A DNA stretch of 64,000 nucleotides. Origin: Acidovorax sp. (GTDB lineage: Bacteria > Pseudomonadota > Gammaproteobacteria > Burkholderiales > Burkholderiaceae_C). Location: positions 1 to 64,000 of the forward strand of contig JAUXZO010000129.1 of assembly GCA_030692685.1 (NCBI GenBank), written 5' to 3'. The position numbers were made by a program, and so were the translations under genes. The notes beneath the pieces were generated by a model, which was given only the letters and a program-made list of their open reading frames with translations, was not told where the DNA came from and searched no databases. This document shows, one piece after another, positions 7,803 to 14,622 of this stretch; position 1 is the first letter of the stretch, and the number at the start of each line of letters is the position of its first letter.

Positions 7803-8225
7803 CTATGTCGTGTTACCGGGCGGTGCATCACCTGCGAAGAGGTCGCCCGTAACTGGCAGGGTGTAGCGGGCTTCGTGTTGGGCCTCGCTGGCGTTGTCCA
7901 GCATCACGCGCATAAGGTCGCGCCGCACGTGGCTGGAAAGAGGGATCGCCACCCCGGGCCTGGGCGTGGCGCCAAGATTCAGGATTCTGGAAATCTCGCC
8001 CGTGAAAACGAACGTGCATCCGCACTCGACGTTGCTGCACTGGTAGATGGTTTCGCGCATGGTCTTCGTCACCAGCGCGCTGGTGCGAATCGCACTGAGC
8101 GAATCGCACATAGGGCAGGCCATCCGCGTGCCCTCATACCGCAGCTTCTTGCCCTGATGACTGGTGCGCGGGCGCGCAGGCTGCGCGGCGTGCAGCGCCT
8201 CTTGCTCGGCGGCTGTATGCATCAT
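7803..8225 (-). CDS. ogr: Ogr/Delta-type zinc-finger late transcription activator
   Basis: 140 aa from ATG 8225 with AAGGG 8-9 bp upstream. It contains the family zinc finger: C37-X2-C40-X22-C63-X4-C68 (ACPMCDS ... YQCSNVECG). In P2 and P4, Ogr/Delta bind upstream of late promoters and contact RNA polymerase alpha. The N-terminal ~30 residues and C-terminal ~50 residues extend the ~72-aa P2 Ogr. Candidate target sites TGT-N13-ACA precede three late units (25024, 33669, 39744). Confidence 0.88.
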   Translation of the reverse strand: MMHTAAEQEALHAAQPARPRTSHQGKKLRYEGTRMACPMCDSLSAIRTSALVTKTMRETIYQCSNVECGCTFVFTGEISRILNLGATPRPGVAIPLSSHVRRDLMRVMLDNASEAQHEARYTLPVTGDLFAGDAPPGNTT

Positions 8226-8278
8226 GTGATCGTCCCTTTGTAGCATTGGCTGGCGGCTTTTGAGCGGCTCTTGAGCGG

Positions 8279-8560
8279 CTATTTGCTGCCCTGCGTTTCA
8301 GCGTCGGGCGTGCCCTGGCCGCTATCTGCCCGATACGCAGCCAGGCCGCGCAGGTACATGCGGCGCATAAAGCTGGCTGCGCTGCGTTCCTCGCTGGCTG
8401 CCAGCTCGCGGGCCTCGTCCAATTCGGCGGGCCACAGGCGCATGCCCGTGGGTTGCATCTTGTCTTTGGGCTCAGGCTCAACCGGGGCGGCCAGACGGCC
8501 AGCTGCCCGGTTCTTCTGCACCAGGGCCTGAAAGCTGCTGTTGTGGTTCGCGGTTTGCAT
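8279..8560 (-). CDS. Hypothetical phage protein, possible ribbon-helix-helix
   Basis: 93 aa from ATG 8560 (AAGG 9 bp upstream). The segment MRLWPAELDEARELAASEERSAASFMRRMYLRGLAAYRA looks like a ribbon-helix-helix (strand, helix, turn, helix). Its first 83 bp overlap the 3' end of the gene at 8478-8762 in another frame. A role as a small DNA-binding regulator is inferred from the fold only. Confidence 0.55.
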   Translation of the reverse strand: MQTANHNSSFQALVQKNRAAGRLAAPVEPEPKDKMQPTGMRLWPAELDEARELAASEERSAASFMRRMYLRGLAAYRADSGQGTPDAETQGSK

Positions 8561-8762
8561 GGTGTTCATCCTTGGTGTTGTCTATCGCCAATCGGGGGCC
8601 GGGCCGCTTGCCCGTCATTTCATAAACGCTGCGTTCAATCTGTCGGCTTATTAGCAGCTCAATCACCGCCGTGGTGGTGTGCAGCTGGTAGTGCTGGCGC
8701 AGCAGCTCCAGGTGGCGCTCCAGTTCGGCAGAGGCTTGCACCTGGGTTTCTGTGGTTTGCAT
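8478..8762 (-). CDS. Hypothetical early phage protein
   Basis: 94 aa, ATG at 8762. The N-terminal 55 residues are convincing (helical ASAELERHLELLRQHYQLHTTTAVIELLISRQIERSVYEM). The last ~30 residues are read through the start of the next gene and look like low-complexity Pro/Gly/Gln sequence. The gene may therefore have been extended by loss of an earlier stop. Confidence 0.5.
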   Translation of the reverse strand: MQTTETQVQASAELERHLELLRQHYQLHTTTAVIELLISRQIERSVYEMTGKRPGPRLAIDNTKDEHHANREPQQQLSGPGAEEPGSWPSGRPG

Positions 8763-8783
8763 TGCGCATGGCCTTCGTGCTCT

Positions 8784-9059
8784 TTAGCGGCCCATGGGGG
8801 CAACGGCGGGGGAGGGCGCCAGGCCCGTCAATCCCAGTTCTTGCAGCTCCTTTTCAGCGGCCCGCATCGTCATGTTTTCGATGAGGGTCGCCTTCTGCAT
8901 GCCCAGGCGCTCAGCCAACACGGCCAGCAGCTGCTGGTCCGCCTTCTTGAACCGCACGGTGTGGCGATACACCCGGGCATGGTCTTCTTTGTTGTCGTAT
9001 GCCATGTATAACTTTCTGTTGCTGGATCTGCTAACTCGCTTGGACAAAGTCGCAGTCAT
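8784..9059 (-). CDS. Arc/MetJ-type ribbon-helix-helix-like protein
   Basis: 91 aa from ATG 9059, 2 bp after the preceding stop; ATG 9005 is an alternative and gives a more typical 73-aa protein. The core YRHTVRFKKADQQLLAVLAERLGMQKATLIENMTMRAAEKEL has the strand-helix-helix pattern of RHH DNA-binding proteins. It is probably a small transcriptional regulator of the early operon. Confidence 0.6.
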   Translation of the reverse strand: MTATLSKRVSRSSNRKLYMAYDNKEDHARVYRHTVRFKKADQQLLAVLAERLGMQKATLIENMTMRAAEKELQELGLTGLAPSPAVAPMGR

Positions 9060-9061
9060 GG

Positions 9062-9262
9062 TCAAAAGTCACCAAGACGGGTGCTGAACGCTCGGCGTTC
9101 TCTGCGCTCTTGCTCATCGCACACAGCCTTCGCAATGGCCTGCGCGCAGTTTGCGCAAGGCGAGGTCGCAGCCCGTTGACGGCGCAAGCCTTCCAACACC
9201 TTTGCATTGCGTTCGATCAAGCGTTGCCTGCGCGCCAGCTGATAGCTTGAAATCGTGTTCAC
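9062..9262 (-). CDS. Small hypothetical phage protein with CxxC
   Basis: 66 aa from GTG 9262 (VNTISSYQLARRQRLIERNAKVLEGLRRQR...). A basic coiled helix is followed by SPCANCAQAIAKAVCDEQ, a CxxC plus a third Cys that could bind zinc. The GTG overlaps the in-frame TGA at 9259-9261 that would end the preceding frame if its amber codon were read. Confidence 0.55.
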   Translation of the reverse strand: MNTISSYQLARRQRLIERNAKVLEGLRRQRAATSPCANCAQAIAKAVCDEQERRERRAFSTRLGDF

Positions 9263-9345
9263 GCAGTCACCCCTGCCACCGGCCGAAACTCCACTGCACC
9301 CAAAAACGCCCCCAGCAGCGGCGCCAGCTCGATGGCCTCGCGCTC

Positions 9346-9606
9346 CTAGAACTCCACCGGCCTGCGGTTGCCGCTGAACACTAGCTGCCCTGTGGCAGGG
9401 TCCGCAACGCTCAAAAAGGTCCACACCGGGCGGTCAACCGCCCCCACGCTCTGCGCCAGCAGGTAGCTCGGCCCGGCGTCAGTGCACGGGCCCGCTGTCA
9501 CTATTTGCCCCAGCCGCGCGCCCAGTTGCACGCGGCGCTGGTCCAGCAGCCTTTTAGCGCCTTGGGCGCGGCGCTGGGCGCGCTTCAGCTCAACATCGAT
9601 TGCCAT
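9346..9606 (-). CDS. Early phage protein, apparently truncated by an in-frame amber codon
   Basis: 86 aa from ATG 9606 with GGGGAG 8 bp upstream (MAIDVELKRAQRRAQGAKRLLDQRRVQLG...). It stops at TAG 9346-9348. Downstream the same frame stays open for 28 sense codons (EREAIELAPLLGAFLGAVEF...) to TGA 9259-9261, which makes a GTGA overlap with the next gene. This operon uses that junction repeatedly, so the ancestral gene probably ran to 9259. Either this copy carries a nonsense mutation or the amber is suppressed. Confidence 0.6.
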   Translation of the reverse strand: MAIDVELKRAQRRAQGAKRLLDQRRVQLGARLGQIVTAGPCTDAGPSYLLAQSVGAVDRPVWTFLSVADPATGQLVFSGNRRPVEF

Positions 9607-9631
9607 TGCCTGACTCCCCGTCAAAAATCTT

Positions 9632-9644
9632 CCATGTAGCATGG
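9632..9644. promoter_or_regulatory. Inverted repeat in a divergent intergenic region
   Basis: CCATG-TAG-CATGG lies between the genes starting at 9606 (minus) and 9673 (plus). It is in the right place for an operator of the early operon. Short, so the evidence is weak. Confidence 0.3.
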
Positions 9645-9672
9645 TGTTTCTTACCGTGATGACCAACGCCGA

Positions 9673-9924
9673 ATGACACACACCAACCCAACGCAAATTT
9701 TTGAGCCGGGCTCGCGCGAGTTCGTCGCCTGCACATTCCCGGTGCCTACTGATCCAGTTTTGAACGTGGGCGACATCCTGTATCTCGGGTCTGGCAAACG
9801 GCGCGTGCGTGTGACAAGCGTTGAATACATCCTCAACCTTGAGAAGGAGCCGGAGCGCAACCAAGCACCGCGTGCTTCGCTGGCAAGCCGGTGCGTGTAC
9901 ACGGCCGAAGCGCCTCTGGGATGA
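9673..9924 (+). CDS. Hypothetical small phage protein, opposite strand to early operon
   Basis: 83 aa, ATG 9673. The sequence looks protein-like (FVACTFPVPTDPVLNVGDILYLGSGKRRVRVTSVEYIL), probably a small beta-rich fold. The last 92 bp overlap the convergent gene at 9833-10270. No good ribosome site is visible. No family recognised. Confidence 0.5.
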   Translation: MTHTNPTQIFEPGSREFVACTFPVPTDPVLNVGDILYLGSGKRRVRVTSVEYILNLEKEPERNQAPRASLASRCVYTAEAPLG

Positions 9925-10270
9925 GGGCCAGCACGGGGGCGTAGTCCACAGCTCTCACAAACTGCCCTACCTCCACGCCAGCGTTCTGCAACGCCATGCG
10001 GTGCATTGCGCCAATGCCCGTCACGTCAATGCGCACTTGGGCGGTGGGTTCGATCGCTCTCAGACAGTTGATGAGCACCTGCGCGTCATGCACCCACCGC
10101 TCCACCGGCAAAGCGTTGTCGTCTTGCGGGGGCGTGATGTGCACCGAAACATTGCCAAATGAGCCCGGTGCTGGGTTGCTGCCAACCAATGCTGCCAGCG
10201 CGTCCGTTAGCCGTTGCTTGCAGGCGTCGAAGCCGCTCGACTTGCCCTGCACGTTGTCTTGATCTGCCAT
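9833..10270 (-). CDS. Hypothetical phage protein, first gene leftward of the repressor
   Basis: 145 aa, ATG 10270 with GGGAG 8-9 bp upstream. It is divergent from the cI-like gene, across a 113-bp operator region, the place taken by cox or an antirepressor in P2-like phages. The protein (CKQRLTDALAALVGSNPAPGSFGNVSVHITPPQDDN...) has no evident DNA-binding helix-turn-helix, so a Cox role is not supported. Function unknown. Confidence 0.6.
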   Translation of the reverse strand: MADQDNVQGKSSGFDACKQRLTDALAALVGSNPAPGSFGNVSVHITPPQDDNALPVERWVHDAQVLINCLRAIEPTAQVRIDVTGIGAMHRMALQNAGVEVGQFVRAVDYAPVLALIPEALRPCTRTGLPAKHAVLGCAPAPSQG

Positions 10271-10346
10271 TTACATAGCTCCCTGCCGTTTCCGGCGCGT
10301 GTACCATCGTGTTAGACGGCGTTACCTGTTAGTTCGCCGGATCATA

Positions 10347-10362
10347 CGGCAGATTTCTGCCG
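10347..10362. promoter_or_regulatory. Candidate CI operator
   Basis: CGGCAGA-TT-TCTGCCG, a perfect 7-bp inverted repeat 21 bp before the repressor start. Degenerate half-sites (CTGCCG at 10283, AAATCTGC at 10374) lie on both sides. Position and symmetry fit a repressor operator in the immunity region. Confidence 0.6.
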
Positions 10363-10383
10363 GTAACAAGCATAAATCTGCTG

Positions 10384-11085
10384 ATGCCTGAAAAAAACAA
10401 GCAAGAAAACGCTGGTAGAGCGGAAATCGGCTTTCGACTCAGAGAGGAACGCGAGCGCCTCGGACTGAAACAGGCGGATTACGGCCGGTTTGGTGACTGG
10501 CCTGTGCGCACTGTGAGCAGTTGGGAAGCCGGTAAGACAACGCCCAAGGCTGAGTTTTTCGCCGACGTAGAGCCACTGGGCTTGGACGTTCAATACATCA
10601 TTACTGGCCGCAGACCTGCTGCGCTCACGGGTCCGGCCCCTGCACCTGCAGGGAACTCCGACACCATCCGAATCCCGCTGTTCAGCGCGACAGGCAGCAT
10701 GGGAAGAGGCAATGACCTCATCACGGAAGACGTGTTGATGGGGGATATAGCTTTGTCGCGCCACTGGCTCGCGCTCAACGTTCCGCGTTCCCGGCCCGAG
10801 GCGCTGCAGTTGGTGCACGCCTACGGCGACAGCATGCTAGGCACCCTCAACTCTGGCGACTTCGCCATCGTTGACACCGATTGCCAAGTGGCCGACATCG
10901 ACGGCGTGTATGTGCTACAGGCCAACGGCCAACTGTTCATCAAGCGCGTGACGCGCCGCATGGATGGCGCCCACGTCATCACCAGCGACAACCCCAGTGT
11001 TCGCACCGTAGATGTGTTAGACGGCACGCAGCCTGTGCGTATCTGCGGGCGTGTGGTGTACGGCTGGAACGGACGGCGGTTTTGA
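10384..11085 (+). CDS. CI/LexA-type phage repressor (HTH + S24 peptidase)
   Basis: 233 aa. The N-terminal helix-turn-helix lies at ~12-75 (IGFRLREERERLGLKQADYGRFGD, VSSWEAGKTTPK). The C-terminal S24 peptidase has Ser150 (AYGDSMLGTLNSGD) and Lys187 (LFIKRVT). It should keep the prophage silent and lose activity by RecA-stimulated self-cleavage. The expected Ala/Cys-Gly cleavage site is not evident; the nearest candidate is the Thr-Gly of SATGSMGRG (101-109). ATG 10384 has no clear Shine-Dalgarno. Divergent from the early operon. Confidence 0.88.
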   Translation: MPEKNKQENAGRAEIGFRLREERERLGLKQADYGRFGDWPVRTVSSWEAGKTTPKAEFFADVEPLGLDVQYIITGRRPAALTGPAPAPAGNSDTIRIPLFSATGSMGRGNDLITEDVLMGDIALSRHWLALNVPRSRPEALQLVHAYGDSMLGTLNSGDFAIVDTDCQVADIDGVYVLQANGQLFIKRVTRRMDGAHVITSDNPSVRTVDVLDGTQPVRICGRVVYGWNGRRF

Positions 11086-11113
11086 GTTAAATCCGTATTC
11101 GAGGGAAACAACT

Positions 11114-12244
11114 GTGTATATAAAGAAATTTTCTGTGGCCGGACTAAATGGCGATAAAAGACTGATTGAAATATCCCCGCATCGGGATATGAATATTATT
11201 ACCGGTCGAAACGGAAGTGGAAAAACAACTATTCTAAAGTTGATGTGGTATGCAATTAGCGGAAATTTGGCGCTAGCTCTTCAGGAGGTGGACTTTGAGC
11301 GATTTTTGCTTGTCACTGATTTGTACGAGGTGGAAGTGTGGAATGGCCCAAATCCAAAAGGTGAATTAAGAGAAGACGGGAAAACTTACTTCTATTCTGA
11401 TGAGTCACAACCTCATTTCGACGATTCGGATGAGCTATCATTTTCATCAGACTTGGATGATCTCGGTAGAGAACTTGCTGGCGGAGGGTCTTCAATCTTT
11501 TTTCCGACCTTTCGAAGAATTGAAGGGGGATTTTCAATTGCGGCCTCTAGAGGCTTGATTGGAAGAATTAGAACAAAAAACGAGCTAGAAGACGCATTGA
11601 TGGCGCTTTCGCAGAAATTGAGTAACGGTGATCATCAGTTTGTAGCGTCATTGTCAACGGCTGATATTGTCAGGCTGTTGATGCGGCATTATACTAATCT
11701 AACCGATAATTATTCCCAGGTGCAGGCGAGCACTACCCAGCAAGTAATTGGGGATATAAAAAAATATCAGCGAAAAGATGATTATGTTGGCCCCTCTTCT
11801 TTGAATGAGCCAAATGATTTGTTGGAGAAAATTAAAAATAAAATTGAATGGATGGAGGCTGAAAGGGATGTCGTGTTGCGCCCTATAAATGCGGTGCAGG
11901 AACTGGTTGCTCGACTTTTTGCTCACTCAGGTATAAAAATTGACGGGCGTCTGAACTTTGGCGATGCAGCGACTGCAGTCAGCTCGGATAAGTTGTCTGC
12001 TGGGGAAAAGCAGTTGCTTTCTTTTATTTGCTATAACGCTTTTGCCAAGGATGCAATCGTGATTATCGATGAGCCAGAGCTAAGTCTTCATGTTGACTGG
12101 CAACGACAACTATTTCCTATACTTCAAGGCCAAGGTTCCTCAAATCAATTTATTGTGGCAACGCATTCGCCTTTCATTTATTCCAAGTACCCTGAGAAGG
12201 AATTAATGATGGACTCCGATCGTGGCGATGGAGGCTATAAATAA
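11114..12244 (+). CDS. PARIS-like defence ATPase (AriA-like)
   Basis: 376 aa from GTG 11114 (GAGGG 8 bp upstream); the frame runs back into cI but that part is not conserved-looking. ABC/SMC-type ATPase: Walker A GRNGSGKT (31-38), signature LSAGEKQ (294-300), Walker B IVIIDEPELSLH (Asp319, Glu320) and switch His351 in ATHSP. Followed after 1 bp by a DUF4435 gene, the arrangement of PARIS (AriA/AriB), in which the ATPase holds a toprim nuclease until an anti-restriction protein triggers release. Markedly AT-richer than flanking genes, so probably acquired. An OLD-like relative is the alternative. Confidence 0.8.
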   Translation: MYIKKFSVAGLNGDKRLIEISPHRDMNIITGRNGSGKTTILKLMWYAISGNLALALQEVDFERFLLVTDLYEVEVWNGPNPKGELREDGKTYFYSDESQPHFDDSDELSFSSDLDDLGRELAGGGSSIFFPTFRRIEGGFSIAASRGLIGRIRTKNELEDALMALSQKLSNGDHQFVASLSTADIVRLLMRHYTNLTDNYSQVQASTTQQVIGDIKKYQRKDDYVGPSSLNEPNDLLEKIKNKIEWMEAERDVVLRPINAVQELVARLFAHSGIKIDGRLNFGDAATAVSSDKLSAGEKQLLSFICYNAFAKDAIVIIDEPELSLHVDWQRQLFPILQGQGSSNQFIVATHSPFIYSKYPEKELMMDSDRGDGGYK

Positions 12245-12245
12245 T

Positions 12246-13007
12246 ATGTGTGCTTCAGCGAGCGAGATATCGGTTGATGAATTGGTTCAAACTTTGAAAA
12301 GAACAAGTCTCCCAACTGTCATTATTGAGGGGGCTGATGATGTTATTGTCTATCGAGGAATAGAGCAACTGACCTGTGGTTCGGGAAACTATTTGTCAAT
12401 ACTTCCTGTGGGTGGTAGAGAAAAGGTCATCGAATTATTCAGGCGACGTGATGAATTTTCTGGAAAGCAGGTTTCGTACATAGCGGATTCGGATTGCTGG
12501 GTATTGACTGGTATTCCTGGTGAGCTACTTGATGAATCACTTGTTTTTACGCATGGGTACTCGATAGAGAATGACGTGCTGGCTGATGAAGATTTCGAAA
12601 GTCTACTTTTCGATGTTGACAAACCTGTCTATAGAGCTGAATTGGAAAAATTTATAAAGTGGTTTTCTTTGACCTATTCGCGGCATGTAGCTGGCGCGAG
12701 TGAGGGTCTCCACATTGGCGCTCATCCGAATCGAATACTTGATAATTCTGAGAGCTGGGAAGATCTTATTGCCTTGCGCGATGGAGAGATTTTCCCAGTT
12801 GATATTCATAAAAAAATAAGTGAAGACTATAAGAAATACCTTCGCGGTAAATCGCTTTTGGCTGTACTTATGAGGCGACTGTCTTACACTGGTCGCGTGC
12901 CTCGCCATCATCATCTTGCGCTTCTCGAAATGGGTGCGAGCAAAAGGGGGGCTAAAGTCGGTGCCATTTACGACCGAATAAAGCAAAATTTTCAGACGCA
13001 ACCGTGA
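12246..13007 (+). CDS. DUF4435 toprim-like effector (AriB-like)
   Basis: 253 aa from ATG 12246, 1 bp after the ATPase stop (GGAGG 11 bp upstream; ATG 12228 is an alternative that overlaps). Toprim-like acidic residues: Glu28 (VIIEGADDVIVYRG) and Asp81/Asp83 (SYIADSDCW). The DUF4435 hallmark YSIEN is at 105-109. In PARIS, AriB is the toxic nuclease that cleaves host tRNA after activation. The AT-rich composition matches its partner. The function here is inferred from domain pairing, not from measured homology. Confidence 0.8.
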   Translation: MCASASEISVDELVQTLKRTSLPTVIIEGADDVIVYRGIEQLTCGSGNYLSILPVGGREKVIELFRRRDEFSGKQVSYIADSDCWVLTGIPGELLDESLVFTHGYSIENDVLADEDFESLLFDVDKPVYRAELEKFIKWFSLTYSRHVAGASEGLHIGAHPNRILDNSESWEDLIALRDGEIFPVDIHKKISEDYKKYLRGKSLLAVLMRRLSYTGRVPRHHHLALLEMGASKRGAKVGAIYDRIKQNFQTQP

Positions 13008-13026
13008 ACTCAATTGGGGAGTGAGC

Positions 13027-13500
13027 TTGGCGGACGTGGTTTCCGTTTCTGTCCGCAGCGCAATGATGGCTGGCATCAAAGGCAAAAACACTAAGCCCGA
13101 AATGCTTGTGCGCAAGGCCCTGTTTGCTGCTGGCTACCGGTTTCGCCTCCACCGCAAGGATCTCCCCGGCAACCCCGACATCGTGCTGCCCGGCCGCAAG
13201 GTAGCAATCTTTGTGCATGGCTGCTTCTGGCACGCGCACCTAGGCTGCAGGCTGGCAAAGATGCCCGCCACCCGGCCCGACTTCTGGCGTGAAAAGCTGG
13301 GGCGCAACGTGGCACGTGACGCAGCAGCAGTGAGCACACTGCGCCTTCAGGGCTGGCGCGTGCTGGTGGTGTGGGAATGCTTCATACGGCAGCAGCGGGA
13401 GCTGCCAGCGGTTGCCGCCGCTATCTCGGACTGGATAGGGCAAGGCGCCGAAGCTGATGAGCTGGCGGCCCCCGCCGCCGGGGCCGCCTCTTCGGTGTGA
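13027..13500 (+). CDS. vsr: Very short patch repair endonuclease (Vsr)
   Basis: 157 aa from TTG 13027, with GGGGAG 5-6 bp upstream; GTG 13021 overlaps that ribosome site. It nicks 5' of T:G mismatches left by deamination of 5-methylcytosine. Counted from the TTG, the catalytic residues fall at Asp51 (NPDIVLPG), His64 (FVHGC) and His69 (FWHAH), the same numbers as in E. coli Vsr. KGKNTKPEMLVRKALFAAGYRFRLH is the family N-terminus. It is convergent with the nuclease gene and pairs with the cytosine methyltransferase. Confidence 0.93.
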   Translation: MADVVSVSVRSAMMAGIKGKNTKPEMLVRKALFAAGYRFRLHRKDLPGNPDIVLPGRKVAIFVHGCFWHAHLGCRLAKMPATRPDFWREKLGRNVARDAAAVSTLRLQGWRVLVVWECFIRQQRELPAVAAAISDWIGQGAEADELAAPAAGAASSV

Positions 13501-13503
13501 ACG

Positions 13504-14622
13504 CTATTCGTCTGCTGGCAGGGTGATTTGTATCTCGGCCGGCTCAAAGTCAAAGTAGCCCGGCTCGAACGAAAGCGAGTCTACGTTCACTCCGTCTGGC
13601 ACATTGGCCAGCGACTCCATTACTGCCTGCAGCCGGGCCTTCACATCGCGGGCCACACGCATCTGTGCGGCTTCTTCAGTCACGTTGTACAGCCGGTAGA
13701 TGTCATACGGCACACCACTGCCCAGCGCGTGGCGCACTTCAGCGGTGGACAGGTACAGCCGGGTGGAGAACGGGCCAGAAGTGCTCTTTGCATCGGCGTG
13801 GCGTAGCTCGCCGGTGGCCATGGTCAGGCTGAAGTCATAGGGGGATATGGCGTTGATCTGCGATGTCCACTCGTGCGACGCGACTCCGTGCGGCGCGTCT
13901 GACTCCAGGTAGTGCTTCAGCAGCTCTTCGCCCAGCTGCCCGTTTCTGGCGGCGGCCTCCTTGGTGGCCTTGAAAGTCTCCGGGCTGATGCCCTGGCGGG
14001 GCAGTAACTTGTTGACGCGGGCAATCGCCTTTGCGTCGCCGCTGCCAATCTCTTCCAGCAGCACCGGATCAAGCCAGTTGCGGATCGGGTGCTGTGCTAC
14101 TGGCTGCGCTTCTTCAATAGCTGCCTGCAGCGCATCTTCTCCCAGGGCGGCCATCGAATCGTCCGCGCTGGGCAGCATCTTGCTGAACACCTTGTGCAGG
14201 CCTGCGTCCTGCGGGTTCTTTGCGGCCACCAGCACCACCTTCACAGAGTCGGGTAGAGCATCGCCGCCAAACTCCATTACGGCAAAGTCGCCTTCCACGA
14301 ACTGGCCGTACCTGTCGGGCTCGTCTTCCGGGTCGTGCACCAGCTCGCCATTCAGCCGCAGGTTCTTGGCGTCTATCTTCACCTTGCGCGCAAGCGAATG
14401 CGCTGGCGCTAGGCCCGGGCCAAAGAACACCAAGTCTACGTGCGCCGCTTTCTTTGGCAGCGGCTCCAGCAGGCTCTTGAGTGCAGGGAAGAAGCCCTCG
14501 CCCTGCATCACCCTGGCGTCAAGGTTGAAGCCTTTTTGCTTGGACTGCTGATGGCTGTTGAAGTGGGTCTTAAAGAACGAAAGGTCAGTGTTCTTGAGTT
14601 TCTTGAGTGCCAGTTTCCGCAA
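13504..14622 (-). CDS. Putative type II restriction endonuclease, DUF3883 domain
   Basis: 372 aa. Residues ~220-320 form a DUF3883/NO VEIN-type PD-(D/E)xK nuclease: Glu232 (GQLGEELLKHYLE), Asp263 (ISPYDFSL), Asp277-Ala-Lys279 (HADAKSTSG) and the typical SGVPYDIYRLYNV end. The N-terminal ~200 residues are not recognised and may bind DNA. ATG 14622 lies inside the end of the methyltransferase gene (38-bp overlap), the usual coupling of R and M genes. Recognition sequence unknown. Confidence 0.72.
   Translation of the reverse strand: MRKLALKKLKNTDLSFFKTHFNSHQQSKQKGFNLDARVMQGEGFFPALKSLLEPLPKKAAHVDLVFFGPGLAPAHSLARKVKIDAKNLRLNGELVHDPEDEPDRYGQFVEGDFAVMEFGGDALPDSVKVVLVAAKNPQDAGLHKVFSKMLPSADDSMAALGEDALQAAIEEAQPVAQHPIRNWLDPVLLEEIGSGDAKAIARVNKLLPRQGISPETFKATKEAAARNGQLGEELLKHYLESDAPHGVASHEWTSQINAISPYDFSLTMATGELRHADAKSTSGPFSTRLYLSTAEVRHALGSGVPYDIYRLYNVTEEAAQMRVARDVKARLQAVMESLANVPDGVNVDSLSFEPGYFDFEPAEIQITLPADE

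Noticed and set aside
8255..8285. Repeated GCGGCTTTTGAGC-like units near 8260
   Set aside because: Three imperfect short copies with no palindrome or spacing pattern; probably chance or a relic.
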